NCBI GenBank assembly: GCA_028023455.1
Contig: JAQFVV010006221.1
Coordinates: 7,607,011 to 7,671,010 of the forward strand
Direction: 5' to 3'
Origin: Epiperipatus broadwayi
Taxonomy: Eukaryota > Onychophora > Udeonychophora > Euonychophora > Peripatidae
Length of the DNA stretch: 64,000 bases
Part shown: positions 25,260-36,919 of the stretch, piece after piece
How positions within the stretch are numbered: position 1 is the stretch's first letter
How the letters are laid out: every line of letters starts with the position of its first letter
Notes under the pieces: model-generated
Seen by the model: the letters and a program-made list of their open reading frames with translations, nothing else
What the model was told of the DNA's origin: nothing
Database searches by the model: none
Made by a program: the position numbers and the translations under genes

Positions 25260-28065
25260 GAAAAATGAAAGTATTGTGGGTAAATTTGATTATGGTGTTA
25301 GAAATGAGAGAGGAGATATAGATTTGTAGAGTTTTCAGAAAAAGACAAACTTTTATATTATGAATTCTGTATTGAAAAAATATGCTAAATGGAAATGGAA
25401 ACAAACAAATGATTCAAACAGAATTATATTATATTCTAACAGAAAATATATATTTCAAGATCGTGATGTTCTTAATAAATTCAACATATGAACTGATTAT
25501 TGATTAGTGAGATGTTAATATATGTTATGGCTATCTAGAGAGTTGAAAAACTATTAAGAAATAAAAAGCATTCATTAAAACTTTCAAATCGTTTTAAAAT
25601 ATTAATAGATTTTGAACGTGGTTCAGATTTGAATGAAATCAATAGGAAGATAATTAATACATTATTAAGAACAACAAAGATAACTGGTACAAAAAGTCAT
25701 CAATTGATGAGTAAATGTTTTATCGAGACAAAACAATCTATAATGAAAATAAGGAATGTGGAGATATATATAATGATCCATTAAGAAGAATTGAATATTT
25801 AGAGTTTTGTAAAATGATATGAAAAAGAATTAGAAGGATATAAGAAAATATAATTAGGAATTAGCAAAAAAGCTATAGAAGAAAATAGACGTATCAAAAG
25901 TGTAAAACAACATATTGATAGGAAATAGAAAAGATGCAAGAAAAACATTATGAAAGGTGTTGAAGAGTTTTATAAAGAATTGTATAGCAATAAAAAAACA
26001 AAAAGTATCCCCTACAATTATATATACATCTTATAAATTTTTCACAATTTTAAATTAAGAAGTATGTCATGCAATTAAAGAAGAGAAAAGCTCCAGGTAA
26101 TGATAGAATTATAATCCAGTATAAAAAAAGCAGGTGAAGAAATATAAAAATTGTTGGTGAAATTATATATATCAAATGTTTTCCTGAAGGTTTGTGATGA
26201 TGGTGTTTTAGTTGTATTTATGTATTGAACTATTTCCATCATCTAATATGAGTATTCAATGTCTTTAGAAAAATTTAACTTTATTTAAATATTCCAAATA
26301 CATTCAACTGTTGCACAATGTTTCAGGAGGTATTATTTTCCTCTCTTCTTCAGGTGTTGCTGGCCTGACCAGTGATGGTACTAGCTTGGGAATCAAACCT
26401 GGACCTTTATATTTTTGAATATTGAATTTTAAGGTAACACTCTAACCAACTGAGCCATCTTCTAACCAACTGAGACTTGCAGCTGGCTCAATTGGTTAGA
26501 GTGTACCTTAAAATTCAATACTCAAGAATCTAAAGATCCAGGTTCAATTTCCATGCTAGGACTGTCACTGGTCAAGCTGCAATACCTGAAGAAGAGGGAG
26601 AACAATACTTCTAAAAATATTGTGCGTATACTAACATGTTTGATGTGCTATTACTATCAGTTGAATGTATTTGGAATATTTAAATATTAAGTTAATTTTT
26701 TCTAAAGACATTCTGTCCTCATATTAGATGCTAGAAATAGTCCAATATATAAGTACAATTATATATCAAAGGTCTAAATGATAAAGATGTATCATATAAA
26801 TGAAAGTATGCCGTAGAAAAATTGATATTTAAAAAAGGTGATAAAGGAGATATTAGAAATTACAGACCTATCAGTTTTTGTTATTTGTATATAAAATTTT
26901 TACCAAAATAATCATATCTACAATAAATTTGGCATTCACCAAAAGAATAACCTTGATTTAAAAGGGGTTTTAACACAACGGCTCACTGCCAATATTGAGG
27001 GGAGTTGTAGAAAGCACCAACTATATGTTGCCATACTACTTTGGATTTGTAGATTATGAAAAAGACCTTTTATTCTATAAGCATTTCTACAGTGATTAAA
27101 GCATTGGATCATCAAAACTATAGAACCAGTCATATCATAATTTAAAAAATATTTATTAAAATTCACAGCAATGATTAGATTGAATAATGATATTAAGAAG
27201 ATAAACATTTAGAATGGTACATGGCAGAGCGAATCCATATCTCCAAAACTTTTTAAAGGGTTTTGCAAAAAATATGTTGTGAATTAAAATGGGAAGCTAA
27301 AAGAATAAAATTAAATGAAGATTAATTCAGTCATCTAGATTTTGTATGTGATCTTTTAGAGCTTCAGAAAATATTGATAGAGTTATCAGATGAAAGTAAA
27401 AAAAAATAGGACTAAAGATATATGCTAATAAGACTAACATAACGTGCAATGAATTTCCTCAAAAGAAGAAAACAAATAGAAAAAATAAAAATTAGTAATA
27501 ATGAATTAGAAGTCAATAACTAATTAACTGTAGAATTAAACATGGATGGAGTGATTTAGGTAAAAACAACTTAATATTAAAAAGAAATATGCCTGTGCTT
27601 AAAAAGGAAGGTTTTTAATAAATGTGTGTTACCATTTTTTACTTATGAATATAAGACATGGACCCTTAATGAAAAAAGAAATAGAAAGACTTCAGACCAT
27701 TCAACAAAGTTTGGAGAAATATATTTTAGGAGTAACAAGAATGGATTGTTGAAAAAAAAATACTTGGGTGGGAGAACAATCAGGTATTATTAACATCACT
27801 GAAAGAATTAAGAGACAGAAATGAAGCTGGGCTGGACATATTGCTGGAAGAGATGATATTAGATGGGCAGTTGAAATTTTAAATTAGATTGCAAGAGATT
27901 TAAAAGACCTAGAAAGAGATCCTGTATGAGATGGGTGGATAAAATAAAGATGTTTGCTGATGTAATGTGAAGAAAAGAGGCTAGTGCAATATCAATAATG
28001 GTTGAAACTGTTGATGAAGTGGGGATAAAACGTTCTAAATTTAAGTTTCTAAAAAAAGTCCTCAA
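25260..28065 (+). pseudogene. LINE with endonuclease and RT domains, decayed and interrupted
   Basis: At about 25270-25510 there is an endonuclease remnant (GKFDYGVRNERGDI, then KYIFQDRDVLNKFNI). A linker with IEENRRIKSVKQH and VEEFYKELYS is at about 25870-25990. RT starts with EEKAPGND (about 26080) and resumes after a palindromic insertion with IFKKGDKGDIRNYRPISF (about 26830-26880). Near 27810-27880 is the C-terminal SWAGHIAGRDDIRW block, also found on the minus strand at 39.5 kb. Stops and frameshifts throughout make it inactive. Confidence 0.8.
26190..26770. mobile_element. palindromic element with divergent tRNA-like heads (copy B) inside LINE
   Basis: It splits the RT of the LINE at 25.3-28.1 kb. 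Outer arms pair TTGTATTTATGTATTGAACTA with a matching inverted stretch near 26730-26760, then AATGTCTTTAGAAA with TTTCTAAAGACATT. Inner arms are tRNA-like: plus-strand A box TGGCTCAATTGG (26484-26495) and B box GGTTCAATTTCC (26541-26552); minus-strand A box TGGCTCAGTTGG and B box GGTTTGATTCC. ATATATCAAA occurs on both sides (26167-26176 and 26761-26770), a possible target duplication. Confidence 0.7.
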
Positions 28066-28069
28066 TTAA

Positions 28070-29920
28070 AGGATAATGAAATTAACTTTTTAAAAATGGT
28101 TAAAGTTACTAATCAATAATCATTGATCAAACAAATTATTTCTGCAGTCTTATAAGATGTGATGTTGACCAATGAAAAACTGGTTATTATTTTTGTTGAA
28201 GTAGATTTTTTCATCTTTTTTCTCTATTTTTTACCTCTTTAGTTTCATAATCAAATTTAATAGATTTATTTTTATTGCCATATGGATTTTAATGCTATGG
28301 TGGAGTGAAATTAAAAGGTTGTAACAATTTAATGCTACATTTGAAATACTCCCAAATGGACAAAAAAATAATACTTTTATTGTTCAAAAGAATTATTCAC
28401 TAAGCTGTAAAACATTTGAATCTAAATGGTACAACTGTCAACGTTTATCACAATGGTAATACATTAATCTAAAAATCTCCAGTAAATAAAGATTAAGCAA
28501 CCAATTCTGATTTGGTGAGCTTTCAGATGACTTTGAAAAAAAATATAGTATTATATTCCAGAGCTTCCAAGATTTGCAGAATGAAATGCTTCTTAAAGAA
28601 TGGTTTCTACTTAAAAACAGATAAGATCGTGTTTACATATGCCCTCTCACCTGGACTTTGCAAAATACTAGGTAACTCTACAAAAATGAATTATATGATT
28701 GTAACCTATCAATTAATGAATTATATTTTTCTTGATAACATCAACATTTTTGTTGCTGTGAGTCTGTACATGATTAGGCACATTTAATTAAACCTTATTT
28801 TGATTCTTATATTTTGAGATCTTATTATCCAAGAGAAGGATTTTTGGTCTGAAGAACTTGTATTTTGAGAGATTTACCAAAATATATAGTAATACTAAAT
28901 AGCAGAGATCTCATTGACTCTGTATAACTTATAAATATTGTATTTAAATTGTTTCTAATTTTTTTCTTTTCTGAGCCAACATAATATCTGGTAAAATGAA
29001 AATATACACAGAAAAGGCATGAATATGATATAGTAAAAATTTATTGAAAGCATGCTAGGCAGTAATAAAGCTAAATATTATTTAAAAAACTATCTTTTCT
29101 GTGTGTATTTTCATTTTCCAAATATTGTATTTGCGAGTAAACTGTACTTACATTACACTTTTATGAAAACCAATATATGATTTTACAAATCTCATTGAAC
29201 TTATTCCTAAATCAAAATCTTATTATAGATGTGTTGTTTACATATTTCTGTTATGGTTTTTTATTTATTTATAATATAGCCCACTTTTTTGTTAAAATTC
29301 AAATAGTTACATATAAATTTTGTATTTAAATTAACTTACGTTATAATGTTTTTATAAATGGGTTTTTTGATAGATTGTAATTATTTTTAATATTATGTAA
29401 ATATTTTTACTTATATATAAATAAAATAAAATGATAAAATAAGAATAGCTCTCAACTCTAGTGCCATCTATAATAAGATTGAATAATTAAAACCTCATTT
29501 TCAGACTGACTTTTGTTTTTTTCTGTAATTAATTAAGTTTGTGATTCAAAGTTGGAACTAGTATAATAAGATAAAAATAATATGTGATATAGATATAAAT
29601 GCACTATTATGTATAATTATTGATTACTAAGCTTATTACAGTTGGTACTAAAATTAAGAACTACACTGGTTTTATCAAGCTAAAAAATTAAATGATGTAT
29701 CATTATTTAAATCGTATTCCAAATAAACAAATAAATATTCTTAAAGAATTAGTTCTAAAACAAATAGAGTTTCTTTTATAAATTCTAAATTATATATAAA
29801 AATTATGTAAGGTAGTAAGTTTTTGTTGTTGCTGTTGTTTACACAAAAGCGTTAGCATTTTTGATTTTTTTTTGTTACCAGCTAAATTATAAAAGTCAAA
29901 TTATGATATTTTTAATTATT
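28070..29920. other. unassigned AT-rich DNA
   Basis: No supported gene. The 91-codon ORF at 28512-28787 has no recognisable motif. Confidence 0.5.
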
Positions 29921-29937
29921 CAAATTAACATATTATT

Positions 29938-30052
29938 ATTTTTTTCCCATATGTCATAGCATCGGCTGGAAGGCGAACCCGCAACAACCGTCTGCTACCA
30001 ACTGCTTGCTTGCAAAGCGGCTGCGTTAACCTCTCGGCTAACGACGCTTGAC
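29938..30052 (-). mobile_element. tRNA-derived SINE with 11-bp target duplication
   Basis: AACATATTATT is duplicated at 29927-29937 and 30053-30063. The minus strand reads an A-box-like TTAGCCGAGAGGTTAACG near the right end and a B-box-like GGGTTCGCCTTCC, then the tail, ending in an A run (T run on plus) at the left. A and B boxes resemble a class II (Leu/Ser-type) tRNA. At 115 bp it is compact, so it may be almost only a tRNA-like head and short tail. A deleted copy lies at 17766-17835. Confidence 0.8.
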
Positions 30053-30391
30053 AACATATTATTTTAATCTCTTTTTTCACTTTTTTTTAGAAAGAGAAAG
30101 AAGGGTGTTGCATATTTTTTTCATTTATTATAAGCAAACATATTGAATTGCAAACTATTTGAAATAATAATAAAACAATAGAAATAAGTAATATTTTTAG
30201 TACATATTAATGAAATAGAAATATCCCAATCTTATAATGTTACTGTAAACATGGAGATACCAATATTAAAAAGTTAGAGTGACAGGGAAAACCCTCAGCT
30301 ATAATCTTTTGGTAATCTTTACTCAACATCCTTTGGAATGGAAACTTAATGTATACATGTAACACTTTTTATTAATAAAAATAGTTTATTT

Positions 30392-32970
30392 TGGTACTTG
30401 GTATTATTCCTGCAATATGATATTAGATCTGATGCGCCTTTTCACATTTGCATCAATCTGATGATAACATTGTAATCTTGTGATCTGACCAAAATAACGT
30501 GTACACAGATTTTGTACATGATATTTTTCACAAGATTCGGGAAAAAGTAACGTGTACATGGATGATCTTTTACATGATATTTTTCACAACACTTGGGAAA
30601 AAGTAACGTGAACATGGATCTTGTACATAATATTTTTGCAAGATTTACAAAGTTATCGGCAGGTTGACACAAATATGAAAAGGTGCAACATGTCTAATAC
30701 CATATTGCAAGACTAAGTTTAACATGTGTACACACAAGTAAAACTATAAAAAAGGCAAACATATATATGATTTGCCAAAAAAAATGGGTAATTAAAAACA
30801 ACATTGTAAACCAAAAATTTGTTATTGTAAAAACTACATTTTCTTGCTGCTCCCTGAAAATATATTGAATAAACTCCCAAATGTTACTTTATAGACGCTT
30901 AAAACAATTACTAAATTATATTTTTTTCAAATAATATTTAGAAAAACACAAAATATACATGTACACTACTTAAACTGTAATAAGTAACAAGAATTAATCA
31001 CATTCAAACAACATAATAGACCTGAACTGAAACCCCCCCCCCCCAAATGAATACGTGATTGCAAAATGGGTCAAGATTTACCAGAAAATACTAAGAAACA
31101 TTTTTTTTTCTAAAAAAAGAAAACAAAACAAAACAAATAATTCAGAACAATAAAGATATACAAGTTATAAGACTTTTATTACCATTTTTCATGCAGGCAG
31201 AAAAAATTGGAGAAAATATTAATAAACCTATACTTTTTGTAAAGACACCAAACAAAACCAAACAAATAATTCAGAACAATAAACAAATATCAATTGTAAG
31301 ACTTTTCATGCAGGCGGAAAATATTGTTTTATATCATTCAGAGTAGAAAAAAATGTGTCCTCATTTTTATGTAAAATACAAAAACTATTTACACTCATTA
31401 AGTTGAAATCAAATGAACTGAAGTAATTGAGAAATATAAATAATGCAAAATAACAACAATCCAACCATGTTTTGAAAAAGAGAATGTTTTTGCAAGTGAC
31501 AAATATAATGCAAAATAATAATCAAAGCACGTTTTGAAAAAGTCTCCTGTTTTCACAGGTTTTTCAATATACATCAGAGGATTTATTTTCTTTCAATTTG
31601 ATATCATTGCAAGATTACACATTTATTGGGTATGTGAAAAGTTCCTCTTCTCTTTTCTTTGTTGCAGGAATAATACTCAAGTACCTTTATTTTTATTAAT
31701 TAGTGTTTTTAAATATGTTCCTTGTTTATTCATATTTAATAACTTCACTCAGTCATGCAAGTTAAATCAGTGGCATTCATTTTTCATTTGAATACAGTTA
31801 ATTTCACTTCTTTGATTTTTGACTTTGATAATTTTTAACCATTATAAGATTTAAAACAATGTAATTTGTTTCTGAAATTCTTCACCACCTAGTGAGATTT
31901 TTTGCAAATACTATTTTTTAAATATATGTTGTATCTATTTTATTTTAAAGTTTTAGTTCAAAAAAATTCCATACATGTCAGAATAAGTGAAAATTTAGCA
32001 ACATAGCCATGCCTTGATAAATATCAATTGTTTTCTGATGTGGTTGCATTTTCTTCCGATAATATTTATTCAAAAATTATTGTTCATGATGTCATGGCAT
32101 ACAAGTTTTGGCATGATTAATCCACATCAACTTTTCACATATATAAACACTACTAAGTTGTAAAATGTGCTGACCTGCAAGATTTTATGCTATCACTGTG
32201 ACTTTTTTTCTACACAATATAAATGTATCGCATTATGTGAAAGTAATTTTTATAGTGGTAAAAGTTGTTATATTTGTGGTGTTTTTTTTTGCTAAACTTT
32301 ATATACATTTATAATTAAAATTTGTTATATTTATAGAGTTTTTTAAGTAAGATATTTAAAATATAAGATTAAACTTCGTTTGCTAAATGATACAGTTTTA
32401 TCTTATAGTTCACCATTTTTTTTAATCTAAAAAAATAACGGAAATCTAAGACTTTGTTATAGCTTGCCATTTAAGAAATGTTTCAGGGTTCTTTTTCATA
32501 TTTCTCCTTTTCCCATTATGAATATATTTCTCCATCATTGGAAATTATATGTTTTTTTAAGTTTGAAGTTTGCTATTACATGTGAAATATGATGGTGCAA
32601 AGCAACATACTCTATGAAGATGGGGAAGGATGAATTTGATGGCCAGGATTACCACCATAAAGAGGCACAGCTCACAAGTACCTGTTTTATTTAGTATTAT
32701 AATGTCTTTTTTTTTATTTTTTCACAATAAATATATGTCTCCATTTTTTTTTTACTTTTGAAGTTTTATGTTATACATACTATGATGTATTATTCCTGGT
32801 GTGACATGTTATTCTAAGTTTATAATATGCTTAAAATAACACACCGTGGACAATTTTATTGATTAAGTTTGTTTGCACAATCCTTGGAGGTGTTATCTTA
32901 AACATATCGCAAACTTAGATTAATATATCATCAGAGTAGTACATTGTAGCAGGAATAATACCAAAGTACC
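30392..32970. repeat. interval bounded by inverted repeats, with internal tandem repeats
   Basis: GGTACTTGGTATTATTCCTGC (30393 on) is inverted at 32949-32969, and a third copy in the right-hand orientation is at 31663-31686. Inside are a three-unit minisatellite (30491-30645), an inverted pair (about 30413-30450 and 30668-30705) and a two-unit tandem near 31090-31320 built on AACAAATAATTCAGAACAAT. A C run is at about 31036-31046. I see no transposase. It may be one large non-coding element or several nested ones. Confidence 0.4.
30491..30645. repeat. three-unit minisatellite (~55 bp)
   Basis: Three direct copies of a unit containing AAGTAACGTG(T/A)ACATGGAT and TACATGATATTTTT, with decreasing similarity. 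The minus-strand ORF over it is a repeat translation. Confidence 0.8.
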
Positions 32971-32984
32971 CTTGGTGGAAACAA

Positions 32985-33715
32985 TATAAGAAAAAAACTT
33001 GATTATTTGTGAGTTAATTGAAACTCGTGATTATTTTTGTACAATAATTGTGTAATTATTATTAAAAATTAAGAATATAAATTATTAATTATTTATTTTG
33101 AATATAAATGTTTTATTATTTAAAACTGTTATATTTTTGGACAATGTCAATTATCCAGAGGGCATTTACAAACTAACACAATCAATGAAATCAGTGACTA
33201 TCTGTGTGAATATATTGCAATACTGTTAGAAGTGTTTAAAACTGTAAACATTTAAAGCATAATTTGGTCTATTTATGAGATATTAATATTTATCCATTCA
33301 CATTTTAAAAACAAATATCAAAGATTTCATTTGTTTTCTGAAAATGAAATATTCTTCCCAGCAATGATGATAAAAGAATTTGATTGTTTTTATATGATGT
33401 AATGTTTAAAATATTTTTAAAAGGCAAATATGATTATTTAGAATTTACTTCATTTGTAAATAAAAATATTTATCAACTGAAGCCAATTTTTTATATTCTG
33501 ATAAATAATAATAGTTTAATTTTAAATTTAATATTGAATGCTTTCATCCAGTGAAAACAATTAAAACTGTCATCGGCAAAATACTTTAATGATTTTTTTA
33601 CTTCTTATTTCAAGTTTCACTTGTATAAATTGCCTATTTTGTATGATTTTGTAAGTTAAATATATCTATTACTTTTAATAAATTACAAACAATGTTTTCC
33701 AATTTCTCTCTCTCT
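32985..33715. other. unassigned AT-rich DNA upstream of a candidate exon
   Basis: No ORF of note. Ends in a strong pyrimidine tract. Confidence 0.5.
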
Positions 33716-33720
33716 TGCAG

Positions 33721-33783
33721 GATGAAGATATCCAACATATAGTTTTAAAAGACTGGCTGACATTTAGTGATATGTTTCATTAA
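33721..33783 (+). CDS. candidate 3'-terminal coding exon
   Basis: A textbook splice acceptor (TTTCTCTCTCTCTTGCAG ending at 33720) is followed in phase 0 by 20 codons and TAA at 33781-33783. The other two phases meet a stop quickly. The peptide is acidic to hydrophobic (starts DEDIQHIVLK, ends FSDMFH). If real, the window lies in the last intron of a plus-strand gene whose upstream exons are not recognised here. No function can be given from 20 residues. It could be chance. Confidence 0.3.
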   Translation, partial: DEDIQHIVLKDWLTFSDMFH

Positions 33784-35093
33784 TCTTTAGGTGGCTATGT
33801 TTTTTTTGTTTTGTTTTGGATTAAAAAATATTTTCTCAATATATTTCTATTAAATATTATTAAAAAAAGATTTATTTGATTTTTAATGATATTATACTAT
33901 AGCTCTCTACTTGCTTCTGGGGGCTTATAAATATATATATATAGTATTTTTACATTTTTAATATATTTGTCAAAAAACATGTATTTTCTATTGTATTTTT
34001 ATTTCACATATCTTTAGAAATAATAAAAAAAGTAATGTAAAATTTATATTATTGTTACAGTACTAAATATCTTTTCTCAAATTATAATACATAAAGACAT
34101 ACATTTAAAAATATTATTTTCTAAAACAACATTTTATTTTATTTTTATAGCTATATTAAATAAATAATTATCATATAGATTAGGATTTCCAATAGGGTAA
34201 ATACAGTTATTGGGGGCGCTGGTATCTTATTTAAGAAGTATTTTCAAAAGTCAGATAGATACTTAATGATTTTTTTCAAGAACGTCATAATTTTCAAATA
34301 AGAATAATAACAATCCTGCAGGGAATTTATTAACTGATTTAATAATTTACAATTTTTTTATTTGTTGCATTATTTCTTCAAAATAAATATCTGCCTTATC
34401 TCATCCATATTTATGATGAAGTCTTTTGCCATCAATTCATACATAAACATTTCTTGATCAATTACAGTGACTATGTGTGACCAAATGAAAAAATTTTAAT
34501 GCTACACTAAAAGTTTTTGTTAGTTATGCACATAAACAGATTGAGCCTATATGACAGCAATGTCTAGCTTATTAAACATGGTCATGTAATTTACACTAAA
34601 AGTTTTTGTAAAAATTATGGTATTACATTGGCACGTGGTTTGGCCATTGCAACGTATACATTCAATTAATAATAATTAATAAAATTTAGTTGTTTTATTT
34701 TCAGTTAACAATACAAATATAATTTATAAAATTAATTATTTGCAATGCATAATAAAATTTTAAAAAATCATTTTTAATCTTTAACATCTATTTTTTCTTA
34801 ATTATTTTTATTTATTTTATTTAATAAATCATTCAATATGCCATTTGAAAAAAAAGTGTTAATCGATAATTCGTAACTTTTAGGTTTTTTGCTTCATCAT
34901 AAATGATTCATTACTATTGTGCCTTATTTGAGAAGAAAGCTTTCAACAATGACGTTATAAAATCATTGAAAATGAATAGTTTCATAGAAAAGATGCATTC
35001 TAATAAAAATACAAAAATTTGGAGTATTTAAAATCTTGAACAAAAAAAAATCATATGCACTTCAAAATAGTACTTAAATAATTTTTCCGTCAA
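33784..35093. other. unassigned AT-rich DNA
   Basis: Could hold the 3' UTR of the candidate exon. No other feature supported. Confidence 0.4.
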
Positions 35094-35106
35094 TACAACA
35101 TTTTTA

Positions 35107-35987
35107 TAATCAATGGATACAAGAAGATTTGTGCATAAAATCCCAATTAAGTATATCTGGAGATATTGATGAATAGGCATTAGTTGGGGATTTTATACAC
35201 AAGACTTCTTGCATCCATTGATTACTATGGCTTGCACTGGGTGGCACTGCTATATGGAGAGTTTGTCACTTATGTCAGTATACTTACACAAAAGATGGGA
35301 TGATTGTGTTAGAATTGTCGAGTATTATAGTGGCAAGAAATGGGATAGAAGAATAGATTTATTAATAAAGAATAGGAAGTCAGGGAGATGAAGAACTAGT
35401 ATGGAGAGTTAAAAAAGTTTAAATATATAGAAGTAAATGGAATATTGAGTGTGAGTTAATTAATGATAATAGCAAGGAAAGTAGTTTAGTGTTTAAGGCT
35501 GGAACAGGATCTTTAGCAACAAGGGAATATACACATAAATGGAAAAATGACAGTGATTTAGTATGAAAGTTGGGTAAGGAAGGCATAGAAAATATTAAGC
35601 ATCTGTTAATTGAATGTAAATACCTGAAAGCAGAAAGGGTACAAATAATGAAGTTTTGGATTAATAAATATAAAGAAAATTATTATACAGAAAGTGGATT
35701 ATTGGGGTTTATGCTGGGAAACATAAGGGGGATTTAGATATAAAGGCCATGAAGTTGATTAAAGATTATGTTGTGGAAATGAGATAGAGCAGGACAGTGA
35801 AGAATACGGGATAAACTTAGAGTGGAAAATGAAAAGGGAGGGTAAAGTGGCTAACAGCTTTCTCTGGGCATGGTGGCTGAGAGATACCTGACTTCGTATA
35901 AGGAGAAGTCACAATGCATCATATCGCATCACTGTTTCTACAGCTTGTATAAGCATAGGAAATGGCGAACATGTGATATTTAGTAGT
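35107..35987 (+). mobile_element. hammerhead-family head fused to LINE 3' end, with target duplication
   Basis: TACAACATTTTTA (35094-35106) and TACATCATTTTTA (35988-36000) match 12 of 13. The unit starts with a short inverted piece of the hammerhead-family repeat (CAATGGATACAAGAA...). The direct repeat follows from CTGGAGATATTG (35158), which is the sequence just after the ribozyme cleavage point in intact copies. At about 35270 it passes into the LINE ORF (SVYLHKRWDDCVR), also seen near 47.96 kb. It ends in a CATCATATCGCATCA tail (35917-35934) plus a repeat-tail piece. Confidence 0.75.
35270..35830 (+). pseudogene. LINE ORF2 C-terminal fragment
   Basis: Parallel to 47.95-48.50 kb: KRWDDCVR, ATREY, then KEGIENIKHLLIECKYLKAER (a zinc-binding H...C block) and a YTESGLLGFMLG end. 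Frame breaks near 35390 and 35565. It is the coding part of the chimeric insertion 35107-35987. Confidence 0.8.
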
Positions 35988-36086
35988 TACATCATTTTTA
36001 ATTGCTGAAGCTGGCTACTGTTATTTGTTAAGTGAACAATTAATGTTATCAACAGTACCCAGGGAATAATAGCTATTGTATTAAAA

Positions 36087-36870
36087 ATGAATCCAGAACT
36101 AATTTTAAACAACATTCCATTTGATAATAATACATTTCAACATTGTATGGATAAAATGGTGGAAGATATTTTAAAAAACAATTTATGTATGCACATGAAT
36201 TTTTTTTGTACAATTAGACAAATCAACATTTGGTGGAGTCAATATGGTGATGATCTATATTTGATATTACAACTCCATTAAAGAAGAAATAACAGGAATT
36301 TTTTGTATACAGTAACTGGAATCTAATGCAATAGAAGAAAATATATTTAATTGTTTTATCATTTTTTATGTCATTATGAAATTTCTATTTCCAATATAAT
36401 TTCCTGTGTTGGTGCACCTGCAATCATTGAAAAGGGAATTTTTAGCCTTTCATTTAAAATAAGGGTCCTAATATTCAATCAGTGCAGTGCATTTTGCATA
36501 GACAAATTTTAATTGCAAATAACATTCAAAGAAAGCTTTACACCATTTCACAATTGCATATTAAAATAATAAACACAATCAAAGCTAAAGCTTTGAATGA
36601 TTGTCTCTTTGCAAAATTATGTAATTGTGATGCTGAAATTTATAGAAGCTGCCAAAAAATAATTATTTACAAGGTTTATTGATATTTCAAATTGCGCAAT
36701 AGGAATTTCTTTTGGATGTTGAAAAACCTAAAGCAATACATTTAATAGAATTAAAAATCTACAACGAAAATTGCAAGAAAAAGACTTCAATCTCATTCAA
36801 TCTTGATAAATATTTTTTGGATCTTGCTCTAAATTTATTTGTTTATATCTGCATTAAATTGGACTGATTT
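36087..36870 (+). pseudogene. hAT transposase fragment (ZBED/Buster-like), decayed
   Basis: The first ORF (36087-36281) has IPFDNNTFQHCMDKMVEDIL, which corresponds to the IPLSNDT...DMAEDI block of animal hAT transposases. Near 36400-36440 another frame gives CVGAPAIIEK, like the CTDGAPAM block. The second ORF (36482-36682) begins with QCILHRQILIANNI and continues KALNDCLFAKLC, like the HCxxHRxALxxK...LFxxLC region. The order and spacing fit one transposase with frameshifts. No TIRs seen. Confidence 0.65.
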
Positions 36871-36919
36871 TCATTACTTTGAAAACATAATTGCAACATT
36901 ATTGCACACTGATGTATAA

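Noticed and set aside
29955-30050. Functional tRNA gene
   Set aside because: Boxes are tRNA-like, but the acceptor and anticodon stems do not fold well, and target duplications show it is a SINE.
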